From Thermoplasmata archaeon (GTDB lineage: Archaea > Thermoplasmatota > Thermoplasmata > Lutacidiplasmatales > UBA184): a stretch of 61,661 nt of DNA. The DNA lies in assembly GCA_021806135.1 (NCBI GenBank), contig JAJZYB010000008.1, forward strand, positions 1 through 61,661. Reading direction: 5' to 3'. Below are positions 42,246 to 51,513 of this stretch, in pieces (position 1 is the stretch's first letter; each line of letters starts with the position of its first letter). Position numbers and translations under genes: made by a program. The notes below the pieces were generated by a model that was not told where the DNA came from, did no database searches, and worked only from the letters and a program-made list of their open reading frames with translations.

Positions 42246-42520
42246 GCCGAAATCAATCCCCCACGCAACCGCGGACGGCACGGGAATGCGCCCGAGAACG
42301 GGCGCTCTGGCAAAGGCCACCCTTGCTTAGGACACCGGGTGGAGATTTTTCCCTTCCCGAGCTCTCTTGCAGCTCTCTCCCGAATTTTATCCCGAATTTT
42401 CCTCTACCCCCTAAGGCTCGTGGCCGAGGGCCGAACGTTCTGGTCAAGCAGCAAAAGAAACCCTTTTCTCTCGGTCGGGAATTTCGCTCAGACTCTTTCA
42501 GGAACGAGGAGTTCGAGCGC
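42246..42520. other. AT-richer gap upstream of the disulfide reductase
   Basis: 275 bp. 42345-42480 is markedly AT-richer than the rest of the window, with two GAATTTT repeats around 42381-42404 and a TATA-like AATTTTATC near 42386, likely the promoter region of the following gene. No gene seen. Confidence 0.5.
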
Positions 42521-43957
42521 ATGAGGAATTACGACGTCATCGCCGTTGGATCCGGATCTGCGATGTATGTGGTGTATCCGTTCCTCGAACGGAACCCCGA
42601 AGCACGGGCTGCGGTCATCGACAAGGACGAACCCGGCGGTATATGCCTGACCCGGGGCTGCATTCCGTCGAAGCTTCTCATCTACCCGGCCACCCTGCGG
42701 CGCCTCGCCGAGCGAGGCCCGGGGCTGGGCGTGGACATTCGGGTGGCCGGGGTCGATTTCGGACGCGTGATGGACCGAATGAGAGCGAGCATCGGCGCCG
42801 ACATCGAAGCGATCTGGAAGGACCTGTCCCGCGCTCCGAACATCGACTACTTTCACGAAACTGCAGAATTCGTTGCCCCGAGAACTCTCCAGGTCGGCTC
42901 GGAGCAACTGAGCTCCGAACGGATCCTGCTCTGCACCGGATCCCGTCCCACCATCCCCCCGATCGCCGGTCTCGCCGAAGCCGGCTACCTCACGAGCGAC
43001 ACCGTCCTCCAGCTCACGGGACTTCCCGGGAGCATCGCCATCATTGGAGGGGGTTTCATCGCCGCAGAGTACGGACACTTCTTCTCTGCGATGGGTTCGC
43101 TCGTGACGGTCATCGGGCGAAACGCTCGGCTCCTCCCGACCGAGGAGCCCGAGATCTCCCAGTTGGTCGAAACATCGCTGAGGCGGTATCTGACGCTGCG
43201 TACGTCCCATGAGGTCACCCGCGTCCGGGTCCTCCCCGATGGCCGCCGCCGGTTGACGACCACCGACCGAACGACGGGGTTGGTGACCGATGTTGACGTC
43301 GACCAGATCCTGGTGGCCGTGGGGCGCGAAAGCAACAACGATCTCCTGCGCCTCGACCGTGCGGGGATTGCCACCGATCCGCATGGATGGATCCGTGTCG
43401 ACGAGTTCCTCCAAACGAACCAACCTGGTGTCTGGGCGCTTGGAGACGCGACGGGCCACTTCCTCTTCAAGCACAAAGCAAACCAGGATGCCTTCGTCCT
43501 CGAGGAAAACCTCGTCAAAGGCAGTCGTCGCCGGACGGACTATCACGCCGTCCCGCACGCGGTCTTCACCGAGCCCGAGGTGGCCGCGGTCGGCCTGGGA
43601 GAGATCGAAGCCATCGAACAACTGGGCGCGGGCCGCCTCCTCGTCGGAACATATCCCTTCGATAAGACGGCCAAAGGAAGGGCGATGGGAATCCGCGAAG
43701 GGTTCGTGAAGGTCCTGGTCGAGAAGGGGACCTACCGGATCGTGGGCGCTCATATTGTCGGTCCCGAGGCTGCGATCCTCCTCCAGGAAGTCGTGGACTT
43801 GATGTATGCCCCAGGGCAAAGCTCGCTCCCGATCCGGGAGGGGATGCACATCCATCCGGCGTTGAGCGAGGTCGTGGAACGGGCCTTCGAGGTTCTCCGT
43901 CCGGTCGAGCCCTCACCCCGCCTGGCGGTCGAGGTGCCCGGGACGGGTGGACCATGA
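42521..43957 (+). CDS. FAD-dependent pyridine nucleotide-disulfide oxidoreductase (dihydrolipoamide dehydrogenase / mycothione reductase-like)
   Basis: Class I flavin disulfide reductase, 478 residues. It has the FAD loop VGSGSAMYVV (usual GxGxxG, here slightly changed), the redox pair in CLTRGCIPSK, the NAD(P) loop IGGGFIAAEYGHF, the second FAD motif VWALGDATG and the C-terminal HIHPALSEVVE base. It reduces lipoamide or a small disulfide. No 2-oxoacid dehydrogenase subunits are near, so lipoamide is not proven. A GAGG ribosome site precedes the ATG. It is likely cargo of the integrated region. Confidence 0.87.
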   Translation: MRNYDVIAVGSGSAMYVVYPFLERNPEARAAVIDKDEPGGICLTRGCIPSKLLIYPATLRRLAERGPGLGVDIRVAGVDFGRVMDRMRASIGADIEAIWKDLSRAPNIDYFHETAEFVAPRTLQVGSEQLSSERILLCTGSRPTIPPIAGLAEAGYLTSDTVLQLTGLPGSIAIIGGGFIAAEYGHFFSAMGSLVTVIGRNARLLPTEEPEISQLVETSLRRYLTLRTSHEVTRVRVLPDGRRRLTTTDRTTGLVTDVDVDQILVAVGRESNNDLLRLDRAGIATDPHGWIRVDEFLQTNQPGVWALGDATGHFLFKHKANQDAFVLEENLVKGSRRRTDYHAVPHAVFTEPEVAAVGLGEIEAIEQLGAGRLLVGTYPFDKTAKGRAMGIREGFVKVLVEKGTYRIVGAHIVGPEAAILLQEVVDLMYAPGQSSLPIREGMHIHPALSEVVERAFEVLRPVEPSPRLAVEVPGTGGP

Positions 43958-44058
43958 GACTCCTCGACCTATCCCGCATGGCCCTCCATCGACAGAAGGC
44001 ACGGATCCGCTCAGGGATGTCCCCACGGGCCGTCGGCCCCTTCACGAAGCCTGACTAG
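43954..44058 (+). CDS. Small ORF coupled to the disulfide reductase
   Basis: 34 codons starting in an ATGA overlap with the reductase stop. The peptide is basic (SRMALHRQKARIRSG) and not recognised. It may be a real coupled micro-protein or the remains of a longer gene cut by recombination. Confidence 0.3.
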   Translation: MRLLDLSRMALHRQKARIRSGMSPRAVGPFTKPD

Positions 44059-44161
44059 GATCCCAAACGCGGTTCGGAGAACAGACTCGCGACGGATAGC
44101 CGAGGAAGTCCTCGAGTGGCAGGAGAGGAAGTGGGGACTCCGTCCATTCCGCCCGCTGGTT

Positions 44162-44662
44162 GTGGTGGAGACGTGGCGAAAGGCCCAGGGAGCCTACGCG
44201 CGAGAGGGCCTCGTTGTCACCCCGGACCTCTCGCACCAGTCCGTGGAGGGGGTGTCTCGAACTCTGGTCCACGAGATGTCTCACCAGTGGTGGGGCTTGG
44301 ACGCCCTCCCCGGCGAAGAGTGGTTTCAGGAGGATTGCCTGTCCGAGGGGCTCGCCACTTACTGCACCTACCTCTGGATCAGAGACAAGCTGGGGGACTT
44401 GCCCGGCGCTGAATTTCTTAGGGCTGCTGGCACGTCAGTCCACGGAATGACAGGCTCGTTGGCCAGGTCTCCTCCTTGGTCTCCGACAGGATGGTCGCTG
44501 ACACGCTTTGGGGGTTTGCTGGCTCTGTCTGCCCTGGAAAGCCAGGTGCCCAATCTCTCCGAGAGACTCCGTCGGTTCCGCCAACAACACGACGGATCGT
44601 TCCTCACCACAGAAGCTCTCATCCGTGAACTGAGCGCTTCAGTCCCTGGGTCGTGGTTGTAA
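44162..44662 (+). CDS. M1-family (gluzincin) aminopeptidase catalytic fragment
   Basis: A 166-residue frame with the complete zinc site of an M1 peptidase: HEMSHQWWG and, 18-20 residues on, the third ligand in CLSEGLATY. M1 enzymes are normally 600 residues or more with an N-terminal beta domain. The same frame stays open and family-like for about 100 bp upstream (EWQERKWGLRPF) but has no start codon, so the gene is probably a truncated remnant. It follows the disulfide reductase in the accessory block. Confidence 0.6.
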   Translation: MVETWRKAQGAYAREGLVVTPDLSHQSVEGVSRTLVHEMSHQWWGLDALPGEEWFQEDCLSEGLATYCTYLWIRDKLGDLPGAEFLRAAGTSVHGMTGSLARSPPWSPTGWSLTRFGGLLALSALESQVPNLSERLRRFRQQHDGSFLTTEALIRELSASVPGSWL

Positions 44663-45383
44663 GAACATCTTGCCGCGGATCGGACGTGGCCGGGAGACCT
44701 ACTGAAACGAGAGGGCCCAGCATAGGGGGCATGATCCCATGGTGAACATCGAGAGTTGCACCTGACCTCATCCGCCCGGAAGCCCCGTGAGCAGTTTCGC
44801 CTGGTGAAAGGTGCCCGGAGCACCCCTTCCCCGGCGCTCCGCCCGGCGAGAGGCGGGCCGCACACGAGGCGAACTTAGGTCGGGCCGTGGACATTCTCGA
44901 GGACAAGCAGCCCGAACCCCTCCCGCTTGGACCGGCCCCTCTACCTCCGCAGATCCTCGCACGCGGGGGCCATGCCGACGGAGTTTGCCGAACTCTCCCT
45001 CCGCCCGTGGAAGGGTCCGGCGCACGGGCCCGACCCGGCCCCCCACCTTTACGTTCGGGGCCGGTATCTCGCCACGACGTTTCACCAGATCCTGGTGGGA
45101 GCGGCCCAGCGTACGCCTCCGTTCGCGCTCGTCCCGGCCTCCTCCCTTCTGTGCGGCCACCCTCCGCAGCAACCCCAGGAGCCAGTCGATCCTTCATCGA
45201 CCCGCTCCAATTACCTTCTCGTTCAGGTGCTCCAACGTGGCCAGGGACACCGGAGCACAGTTGGCAGTCACGGGCCGCCGTCCCCATTCACAGGGGGAGT
45301 GGGTCCAGGCTCTTGCGAACCGGCAGGCCCCGGGCATGTGGCCCCCACGGTTGATATGGGGAACACCGGTCATCTCCGGACCG
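44663..45383. other. Long gap without a supported gene
   Basis: About 720 bp. One plus-strand open frame from ATG 44971 (beginning MPTEFAELSLRPWKG) has plausible codon use but no recognised family, and may be a remnant. No tRNA or RNA motif was seen. A TATA-like TGATATGG at 45353-45360 probably belongs to the HAD gene. Confidence 0.4.
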
Positions 45384-46190
45384 GTGGCTGCAATCACCTT
45401 CGACGTCTGGCACACGTTGATCTACCTTTCCCCCTCGGACGAGGATCGCTATCTCGATCTCCAACTCGAAAGCTTGGCTGCCGTCCTTCGGGACTCCCCT
45501 CGTTCCAGTCGAGAGGGCCAGGCGGAGACTTGCCAGCCAGAGCAGGCCGTCCTTCAGACCTTCCTGAAAGCCTCCCAGGACGTGGGCCGGGGACGTTCCT
45601 TGGAAGACCTGGCCCGGGAAGCCGCCGGTCGGGCGGGAAGAGAGCCCGCTCCCGAACGTTGGGTCGATGCTTGCGAGAGATTGGTCGCCCGACAGCCTTT
45701 CCAGGTAGTCCCCGGAGCGCTTAGCCAGCTTGAACGGGTGAGAGAGGGGGGTTATCGGACGGCCGTAGTCTCGAATCTACTGGGCGAGACCGGGCGGTCC
45801 ATGTGGAGTGTCCTCCAGAAACTGGGCCTTGACCGGTACCTCGAGGCCCGAGCCTTCAGCGACGAGCTGCCCTGGGCCAAGCCCGCGCCGGAAATATTCT
45901 GGACTGCGATCCGGCCTCTAGCCACGGATCCGCGGGATGCCATCCACATCGGTGACCTGCCGAACGATGTTCTGGGAGCACGCGCCGCAGGCTTTCGGCT
46001 TGCGGCGCGGTTCGAGGGGGCACGGGCCTATGGCCGCCTCTACGCAGCGCTCTGCCACCCCGACGAGCCCATCCTACCTCCCCCGGAACGAGTGCTGGCA
46101 TCGTGGGAGGAGCTCCCCGGACTGTTAACCGAGATCTTCCCCGAGATTGCCCCCACCGAGGGTGGCCCTGAGCCTCCAGCGGTAGGGTGA
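45384..46190 (+). CDS. HAD-superfamily hydrolase
   Basis: Haloacid dehalogenase-type phosphatase of 268 residues. The nucleophile motif is FDVWHTL (DxxxT, second Asp replaced as in dehalogenase-like members), followed by motif II in VVSNLL, motif III lysine in WAKPAPEIF and motif IV HIGDLPNDVLGA. The GTG at 45384 is chosen since it begins just before motif I and lies 27 bp from a weak TATA; an ATG at 45336 is an alternative. Substrate unknown. Confidence 0.82.
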   Translation: MAAITFDVWHTLIYLSPSDEDRYLDLQLESLAAVLRDSPRSSREGQAETCQPEQAVLQTFLKASQDVGRGRSLEDLAREAAGRAGREPAPERWVDACERLVARQPFQVVPGALSQLERVREGGYRTAVVSNLLGETGRSMWSVLQKLGLDRYLEARAFSDELPWAKPAPEIFWTAIRPLATDPRDAIHIGDLPNDVLGARAAGFRLAARFEGARAYGRLYAALCHPDEPILPPPERVLASWEELPGLLTEIFPEIAPTEGGPEPPAVG

Positions 46191-46743
46191 GTTACACGGT
46201 AGCCGGAGTAAGGGGACGCGCTGGGAGGACTGAAGAGCGCCCCTGAGCGGGCCGCACCTTGCCCACCGGTGCGGGAAACCTGTCGGAGGGGGTCTCTGAC
46301 GAGCCCGTGGGTCGCAGGGAGGTCCATCCCCCCGGATAAGCCCGTCAAGGAGAGGCCTGCCCCCGGTGTGATCGGGTCAACCGTCTCTACGGCCCTGGCC
46401 GGCACCCCCTGGGAGGTTACCCGGGGGAAGGCAAGCTCGACCACCGTTCCACCCAGCCCCGGAGGGGGCCGGGACGTCCTCCCCACCGGTTACCCGTTCC
46501 TGCTGTGGCAACCCCCGACCAGGCACCTTTCCGCGGGGACCCACCCCCGTTGTCGATTTGTACTCGGAAAAAATGGGCTCCCTGTGGAAGCTCAGGCTCC
46601 GGGCGTGGCTTCGGGGGGTCGCCAGCTAGGCGCAATGCCCAGCCTGCTCCCGGATTCGCCGGCCTCCGGGGCTGAAGGAGGGGTGCCGCGCTTCGCGGTA
46701 GGCTCCTCTATGATGCCCCTTGCCAGGGAGGAGTGAGCCCACC
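46191..46743. other. Long gap upstream of the VIT1-like gene
   Basis: 553 bp, GC-rich, with several possible hairpins (for example CCGCACC with GGTGCGG around 46252-46275) and a short A-run near 46567. No coding frame is convincing. The ribosome site GGAGGAGTGA just before 46744 serves the next gene. Confidence 0.45.
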
Positions 46744-47451
46744 ATGCCTCCTCCCACCCCGCCCGAACCCCACTCTCACCGGAGCTTTCTTTCGGATTTC
46801 ATCCTGGGCAGCCAGGACGGACTCGTGAACATCCTGGGGATCATCCTCGGAGTATCTGCCGCCACGAACAACCTGAAGCTCCTCTTGGTGGCCACCCTGG
46901 CCGCCCTCGCGGCTGAATCCATCTCCATGGGGGCCGTGGGCTACACCTCCACCCTGGCCCGCCGGAAGCTCTACCTTTCCGAGGAACGCCGTGAGATCGA
47001 AGAGATGCATGCCGTGCCGGAGATCGAGCGGGAAGAGGTCCGGCAGATCTTCCGGGACTGGAATTATCAAGGCGCGGAGTTGGAGGAGATGGTGGACCGC
47101 ATTTGTTCCAACCCCAAGGCCATGTTGGAGCTGATGATGGCCTTCGAGCTCCGCATTTCGCCGGTCTACCCGGAGGAGCCGAGGAACAGTGGCTTGCTGG
47201 TGGGACTGGCCACGATCGTGGGAAGCTTGATCCCGTTGCTCCCTTTTCTCCTGGTCCCGGTGAATTTCCTGGGCGACGTGATGGCCAGCGTGGTCCTGAG
47301 CGCAGTGACGTTGTTCTTCATCGGGGCCTACGAGGCCCGTACCACCCGGGGATCCCTCCTCCGCAGCGGCCTTCAGATGTTGGTCATCGGGATGGCCGCG
47401 GGGTTTGCGGGCTTCCTCATCGGTCACTTCCTAGGAGCCTCGCCTCTTTGA
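46744..47451 (+). CDS. VIT1/CCC1-family iron/manganese transporter
   Basis: A 235-residue membrane protein. FILGSQDGLVNILGIILGVSAAT opens helix 1 (shown over two adjacent runs: FILGSQDGLVN and ILGIILGVSA), with ESISMGAVGY in helix 2, a cytosolic acidic helical hairpin (SEERREIEEMHAVPEI) and three C-terminal helices. The family exports Fe2+ or Mn2+ from the cytosol. ATG 46744 has a strong GGAGG site; a TTG 8 codons upstream is ignored. Confidence 0.85.
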   Translation: MPPPTPPEPHSHRSFLSDFILGSQDGLVNILGIILGVSAATNNLKLLLVATLAALAAESISMGAVGYTSTLARRKLYLSEERREIEEMHAVPEIEREEVRQIFRDWNYQGAELEEMVDRICSNPKAMLELMMAFELRISPVYPEEPRNSGLLVGLATIVGSLIPLLPFLLVPVNFLGDVMASVVLSAVTLFFIGAYEARTTRGSLLRSGLQMLVIGMAAGFAGFLIGHFLGASPL

Positions 47452-47567
47452 GAGGAGGGACGGTACCCCGCGAGTGAAACCACGGCGGTGGGCCGCAACG
47501 ACGTCGATTGGGTGAGGGGCGGTAGATCCTCCGGGACGTGCGGGGCTATTTCCCGAGAGGGACTCCC

Positions 47568-48473
47568 TCAGCGTTGCTCCACCAACGGTTCCTGGTGCCG
47601 GATGAAGCGGCCGTGCCTCAGGTCCCTCAAGGCTTCCAGCAGCTGCTCCTGGGTGTTCATGACGATGGGGCCGTACCAAGCCACCGGCTCCCGCAAAGGC
47701 CGACCGGAAATGAACAGGAACCGGGCTCCTTCCCCCCCGGCCAGGGCCCGCACGACCTCCCCGGGGCCGAACAACGCAGCTTGTCCCCGATGGATCCCCC
47801 GGGATGGTTCTCCTCCAAAAAGCCCCGCTCCGCCAAGAACGTAAACGAAACTCGTGTACCCTCGAGGGATGCCGATCTCCCAAGGCGCCTCCGCCGGGAG
47901 CTGGACATCCAGATAGGTGGGATCCACGGGAATCCCCTGGACCAGGCCGGCCTGCCCCTGGAACGTTCCGGCCACCACCCGTACCCTCCCCCCCTCCGCC
48001 GTGCGGACGTGGGGCACATGCAATGCTCGCAGGTCCCGGTAGGCGGGAACCGCCATCTTCAGCCTTGCCGGGAGGTTCACCCAAAGCTGGAGCCCCTCCA
48101 GGATCCCTTCCTTCGGTTGCGGCATCTCCTGGTGAAGGATGCCGCTCGAGGCACTCATCCACTGGAGGTCCCCTCCCTGGATGTTCCCCTGATTCCCCAA
48201 GCTGTCGGTATGCTCCACCCGGCCGTCCAGCATGTAGGTCACGGTCTCGATCCCCCGATGCGGATGCCAAGGGAACCCTGCAACGTAGTCGGAGGGTTGG
48301 CTCGATCGGAAGTGGTCCAGGAGGAGAAAGGGGTCGAATCGATGGTCTTGAGCATGGCCGAAGACCCGGTTGAGCCGAACCCCCGCCCCTTCGATGGTCG
48401 GGATCCCCTCGATCACCTCCGTCACGGTCCGGGCTTCGCGCGGCATGCCTTCGACCGAGGGTGCCACCGACAT
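47568..48473 (-). CDS. Pirin-family cupin protein
   Basis: A 301-residue bicupin. The N-terminal cupin has the metal ligands in HPHRGIETV and, further on, HTD and GILHQE, typical of pirin and of YhhW quercetinases. The second cupin lacks ligands. Such proteins act as redox-sensitive regulators or flavonoid dioxygenases. ATG start at 48473; divergent to the EamA gene with 161 bp between. Confidence 0.88.
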   Translation of the reverse strand: MSVAPSVEGMPREARTVTEVIEGIPTIEGAGVRLNRVFGHAQDHRFDPFLLLDHFRSSQPSDYVAGFPWHPHRGIETVTYMLDGRVEHTDSLGNQGNIQGGDLQWMSASSGILHQEMPQPKEGILEGLQLWVNLPARLKMAVPAYRDLRALHVPHVRTAEGGRVRVVAGTFQGQAGLVQGIPVDPTYLDVQLPAEAPWEIGIPRGYTSFVYVLGGAGLFGGEPSRGIHRGQAALFGPGEVVRALAGGEGARFLFISGRPLREPVAWYGPIVMNTQEQLLEALRDLRHGRFIRHQEPLVEQR

Positions 48474-48634
48474 CTCCCACTCCTGCCGGACCAGGGGGGG
48501 ACCTCAGAAATAGACTACGTTTCCCGAAGGGGATGGACAGAGCCTCCCATCCACGGACATGCTCGAACCGCAGAGGCTCCCGGCTCTCTTTGGCCCTGTG
48601 ACAAACGCTATGTGGAGGCACGTCCGGACCTGCC

Positions 48635-49531
48635 GTGGACCGGCAAAGAGGACTCGTGGTCCTCGCGTTCTGCGGCCTTGCCGTGGCCTGGGGCCTCAAC
48701 TATCCCTTCGTCCGGGTGGGCTTGGAGACCACCCCTCCACTCTGGCTCGCCTTCTTCCGTGCCGGCGTCGGCCTCCTCGGGGTCGCTCTGCTATCGTTAT
48801 GGAGTAGCCGCCGAGTGATCTTCGTAGGGCGGGAGCGGAGGGATGCTCTCCTGCTCGGCTTGCTCAACACGACCCTGTTCTTCGGGTTGTGGTTCTTGGG
48901 CGCGTCCTCCGTCCCCCCGGGGGAAACGTCCGTCATCATCTACACCTTCCCGCTCTGGGTCTCGCTTCTCTCAGCCCCGTTGCTTCATCGTTCCCTCGGG
49001 AGGATGGAGTGGGTATCGGTCTTGGCCGGATTCCTGGGGATCGTGCTGGTCACCCAGGTATGGACCGTGCTCGGTCCGGGCTCGAGCCCGGTGGCGCTTC
49101 TGGAGATCCTGGGGGCGGCGGTTTCCTGGGCCCTGGCCACGGTGCTCTTCAAACGGCGGTTCACAGGACGGACCCTGTGGAGGGCCAACGGCTACCAGCT
49201 CCTGGGAGGCACCGCTGGACTCCTGGCCGCCGCTCTCCTCCTCGAGCCGGGAGGGTACGGGCGACCGGGGGTTACCCTCATCGGCGTCGTCCTGTACATG
49301 GGACTGATCGGCACGGCCATCGCCTACGCCATCTGGTTCGAGCTGTTGGAACGGTTCCCGGCCGCCACGCTCAGCAACTATACCTTCGCCGTGCCCGTGG
49401 TGGCCTTGGTCGCCTCCGCCTTCCTCTTCGGGGAGAGACTATCCCTGGTGCAGGCAGGCGGGGTTGCGCTGGTCGCCCTGGGAATTTTCCTGACTGGGCG
49501 GAGTTCGGTCCGGGTCCCCCCCCCCGAGTGA
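48635..49531 (+). CDS. EamA/DMT-superfamily transporter
   Basis: A 298-residue protein with ten hydrophobic segments arranged as two EamA repeats (LAVAWGLNYPFVRVGLETTP and, in the second half, GVVLYMGLIGTAIAYAIWFE). These export or import metabolites such as amino acids or nucleosides. GTG start; the short 3' tail is Pro-rich. No operon partner. Confidence 0.85.
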   Translation: MDRQRGLVVLAFCGLAVAWGLNYPFVRVGLETTPPLWLAFFRAGVGLLGVALLSLWSSRRVIFVGRERRDALLLGLLNTTLFFGLWFLGASSVPPGETSVIIYTFPLWVSLLSAPLLHRSLGRMEWVSVLAGFLGIVLVTQVWTVLGPGSSPVALLEILGAAVSWALATVLFKRRFTGRTLWRANGYQLLGGTAGLLAAALLLEPGGYGRPGVTLIGVVLYMGLIGTAIAYAIWFELLERFPAATLSNYTFAVPVVALVASAFLFGERLSLVQAGGVALVALGIFLTGRSSVRVPPPE

Positions 49532-49590
49532 TCCACACTGGAACAAGCCGACCGCAGCCGCAGTTTCTGCTTGGAGTTTCCCTGGTCTGG

Positions 49591-51186
49591 TCAATCGGAA
49601 GCCGCTTCCCCCGTCGAGGCGGCGCTGATCGGGGTTATGGGAGTAGAGACGGCAGCGGATGGCGAGCCCGTCCGGACCCTCCGCAGGTCCTCTTCAGGAA
49701 TAATCCCCTCCCGGTGGAAACGCGTGATCCGGACCACCGCCGTACCCACCACGGCCACTAGGAAGTTAAGGCCCAGGGCCAAGATCGCGATGTAAAGGTA
49801 ACCGAAAGGGGTATTGAAGAGCGAACTGATCAGGATCCCGAACTTGTTCGTGTCGAGGACCAGGTAGATTCCGGAGATGATTCCGACCGCCCAACCCACG
49901 GTCAAGGCCTTTCCGTCCAGCCAGCGCGTATACAGACCGAGGAAGACGGCTGGGAGCGTCTGGGCGATGAGCACTCCACCAAGGAGCTGGAGTTGCACCG
50001 CGTAAGTGGTGGAGACCGTGAAGACGAACGCGAGGGCAACGAACTTCACCGCGGCAGAGATCCACTTTGCGGCCTGGGTCTCCCCGTGCGGGGTGATCTT
50101 CGGGTAAATCTCCTTGACCACGTTCCGGGTCAGCAGGTTCGCCGCCGCGATGGCCATGATCGCAGCCGGGACCAGCCCCCCGATAAACACCGCCAGCAGG
50201 GCGATGCCCGCGCCCCATCCCGGGAGGACGGTGATGATGATCGCCGGTACCGTGAGCGCCCCGTTGGCCGATGTCTTGACGATGCTCAGCGCTGCGGGAA
50301 TCCCGTAGAGAAGGATCCCGAAGAGTGCCAACATGGCAAGCCCTACCCCGTAGATGGGAAGCAACGCTTGGCTCAGCCTCAGGCTCTTCTTGTCCGAGGC
50401 GCTGAGGCAACCGTTGATGGCGTGGGGGTACAGGTAGAGCGCCAGGGCACTTCCAAAGAAGAGTGACCAGAACTTCGGGATGGATATGCTCGGAAGGTCT
50501 GCGTACGACGCTGGGGCGTTGGCAAAGGCGGTGGTGAATCCGCCCCAATTGACGAGCACCACCACGATGACCGCGATGACCGAGCCGAAGATCAACACGT
50601 CTTTCATGATGGCCCCCAAGGCCGCCCCCCTGAGCCCGCTGGTGAACGTGAAAATCGCCAAGATGATGAACGCCACGATAAGGGCCACTTCGGTGACCGT
50701 CTTCACATTGGCCACCCCGAGGAGCATGACCGTCAGGACCGACTGCATGCCCACGATCTGGAGGGCGATGTAGGGGAGCTCTGCCACCACCCCGGTGAGG
50801 GCCACTGCCAAAGCCAGGTTCCGGCTGTTGAACCGGTCCTTGACGAAATCCACCGCAGTGATGTACCCCCGGTTCCGGGAGACCACCCAGAGCCGGGGCA
50901 TCGTGACCACGGCGATCGCGAAAGTAAGGGCCACGTAGGGCACTGCGTAGAAGTAGAGCGCTCCCGCGCCGTACACACCGGACGGGATGGCCACGAAGGT
51001 GTAGGCGGTATAGAGATCCGCCCCCACCAGCACCCAAAGCAGCCAGGGGCCCATCCGCTGGCCACCAAGGCCCCATTCGTTGAGGCCCCGAAGGTCGCCC
51101 CGACGGAACCGGGCCCCGTAGAACCCCAAGAAGACAAAGACGATGAAAAGAATCACGAAGAGAGCGATGCCGTCGGAACTGAGCAA
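49591..51186 (-). CDS. Sodium:solute symporter (MctP-like)
   Basis: A 531-residue LeuT-fold transporter with about 13 membrane helices. The family signature block FGSALALYLYPHAINGCLSA and the helix-1 region NEWGLGGQRMGPWLLWVLVG are typical of the SSS family. It couples Na+ (or H+) to uptake of a carboxylate, amino acid or sugar. The TTG start is one base after the stop of the DUF3311 gene, a standard partnership for monocarboxylate-type SSS transporters. A charged cytosolic tail of about 50 residues ends the protein. Confidence 0.87.
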   Translation of the reverse strand: MLSSDGIALFVILFIVFVFLGFYGARFRRGDLRGLNEWGLGGQRMGPWLLWVLVGADLYTAYTFVAIPSGVYGAGALYFYAVPYVALTFAIAVVTMPRLWVVSRNRGYITAVDFVKDRFNSRNLALAVALTGVVAELPYIALQIVGMQSVLTVMLLGVANVKTVTEVALIVAFIILAIFTFTSGLRGAALGAIMKDVLIFGSVIAVIVVVLVNWGGFTTAFANAPASYADLPSISIPKFWSLFFGSALALYLYPHAINGCLSASDKKSLRLSQALLPIYGVGLAMLALFGILLYGIPAALSIVKTSANGALTVPAIIITVLPGWGAGIALLAVFIGGLVPAAIMAIAAANLLTRNVVKEIYPKITPHGETQAAKWISAAVKFVALAFVFTVSTTYAVQLQLLGGVLIAQTLPAVFLGLYTRWLDGKALTVGWAVGIISGIYLVLDTNKFGILISSLFNTPFGYLYIAILALGLNFLVAVVGTAVVRITRFHREGIIPEEDLRRVRTGSPSAAVSTPITPISAASTGEAASD

Positions 51187-51187
51187 C

Positions 51188-51388
51188 TCATTCCCCCCGG
51201 TTGATGAGCCAAGCCGCGAGGCCGAAGAGAATCCCCGAGAGGACGAGCCAAAGGGTCTGGTACCAGTAGAAGAAAGGGAGCCCGTAGAACTTCGGGTCCA
51301 CCATGTTGTAGGACGGGACAGAGAGGTAGACCACGAAGGGAATCAGCAGGAACACGGCCGCGGCCACCTGCCACCCTCGAACAGCCAC
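51188..51388 (-). CDS. DUF3311 small membrane protein
   Basis: A 66-residue protein with two membrane helices (AAAVFLLIPFVVYLSVP and WYQTLWLVLSGILFGLAAW), the size and pattern of DUF3311, an accessory of SSS transporters. GTG start 25 bp from a TATA box, so leaderless. Co-transcribed with the symporter gene directly downstream. Confidence 0.85.
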   Translation of the reverse strand: MAVRGWQVAAAVFLLIPFVVYLSVPSYNMVDPKFYGLPFFYWYQTLWLVLSGILFGLAAWLINRGE

Positions 51389-51408
51389 GCATTGCCTGAA
51401 CGTGTCAT

Positions 51409-51417
51409 GCTATAAGA
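51409..51417 (-). promoter_or_regulatory. TATA box of the DUF3311-symporter operon
   Basis: TCTTATAGC on the minus strand, centred 25 bp upstream of GTG 51388; predicts leaderless transcription. Confidence 0.6.
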
Positions 51418-51513
51418 ATCTAACTTCGGTGACCGCGTCGTCACGCTGAACCCCACCCATCCCCTTGGGGAACACTAGCGACCGGGCCTGACCGGCGCCC
51501 TCTCCGATGCCGG

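Noticed and set aside
42521-43957. Part of a 2-oxoacid dehydrogenase complex
   Set aside because: No E1 or E2 genes nearby, so only the general disulfide reductase class is supported.
44927-45724. 265-codon plus-strand ORF overlapping the HAD gene
   Set aside because: Its 3' half is out of frame with the clear HAD motifs; only a short 5' part could be a remnant.
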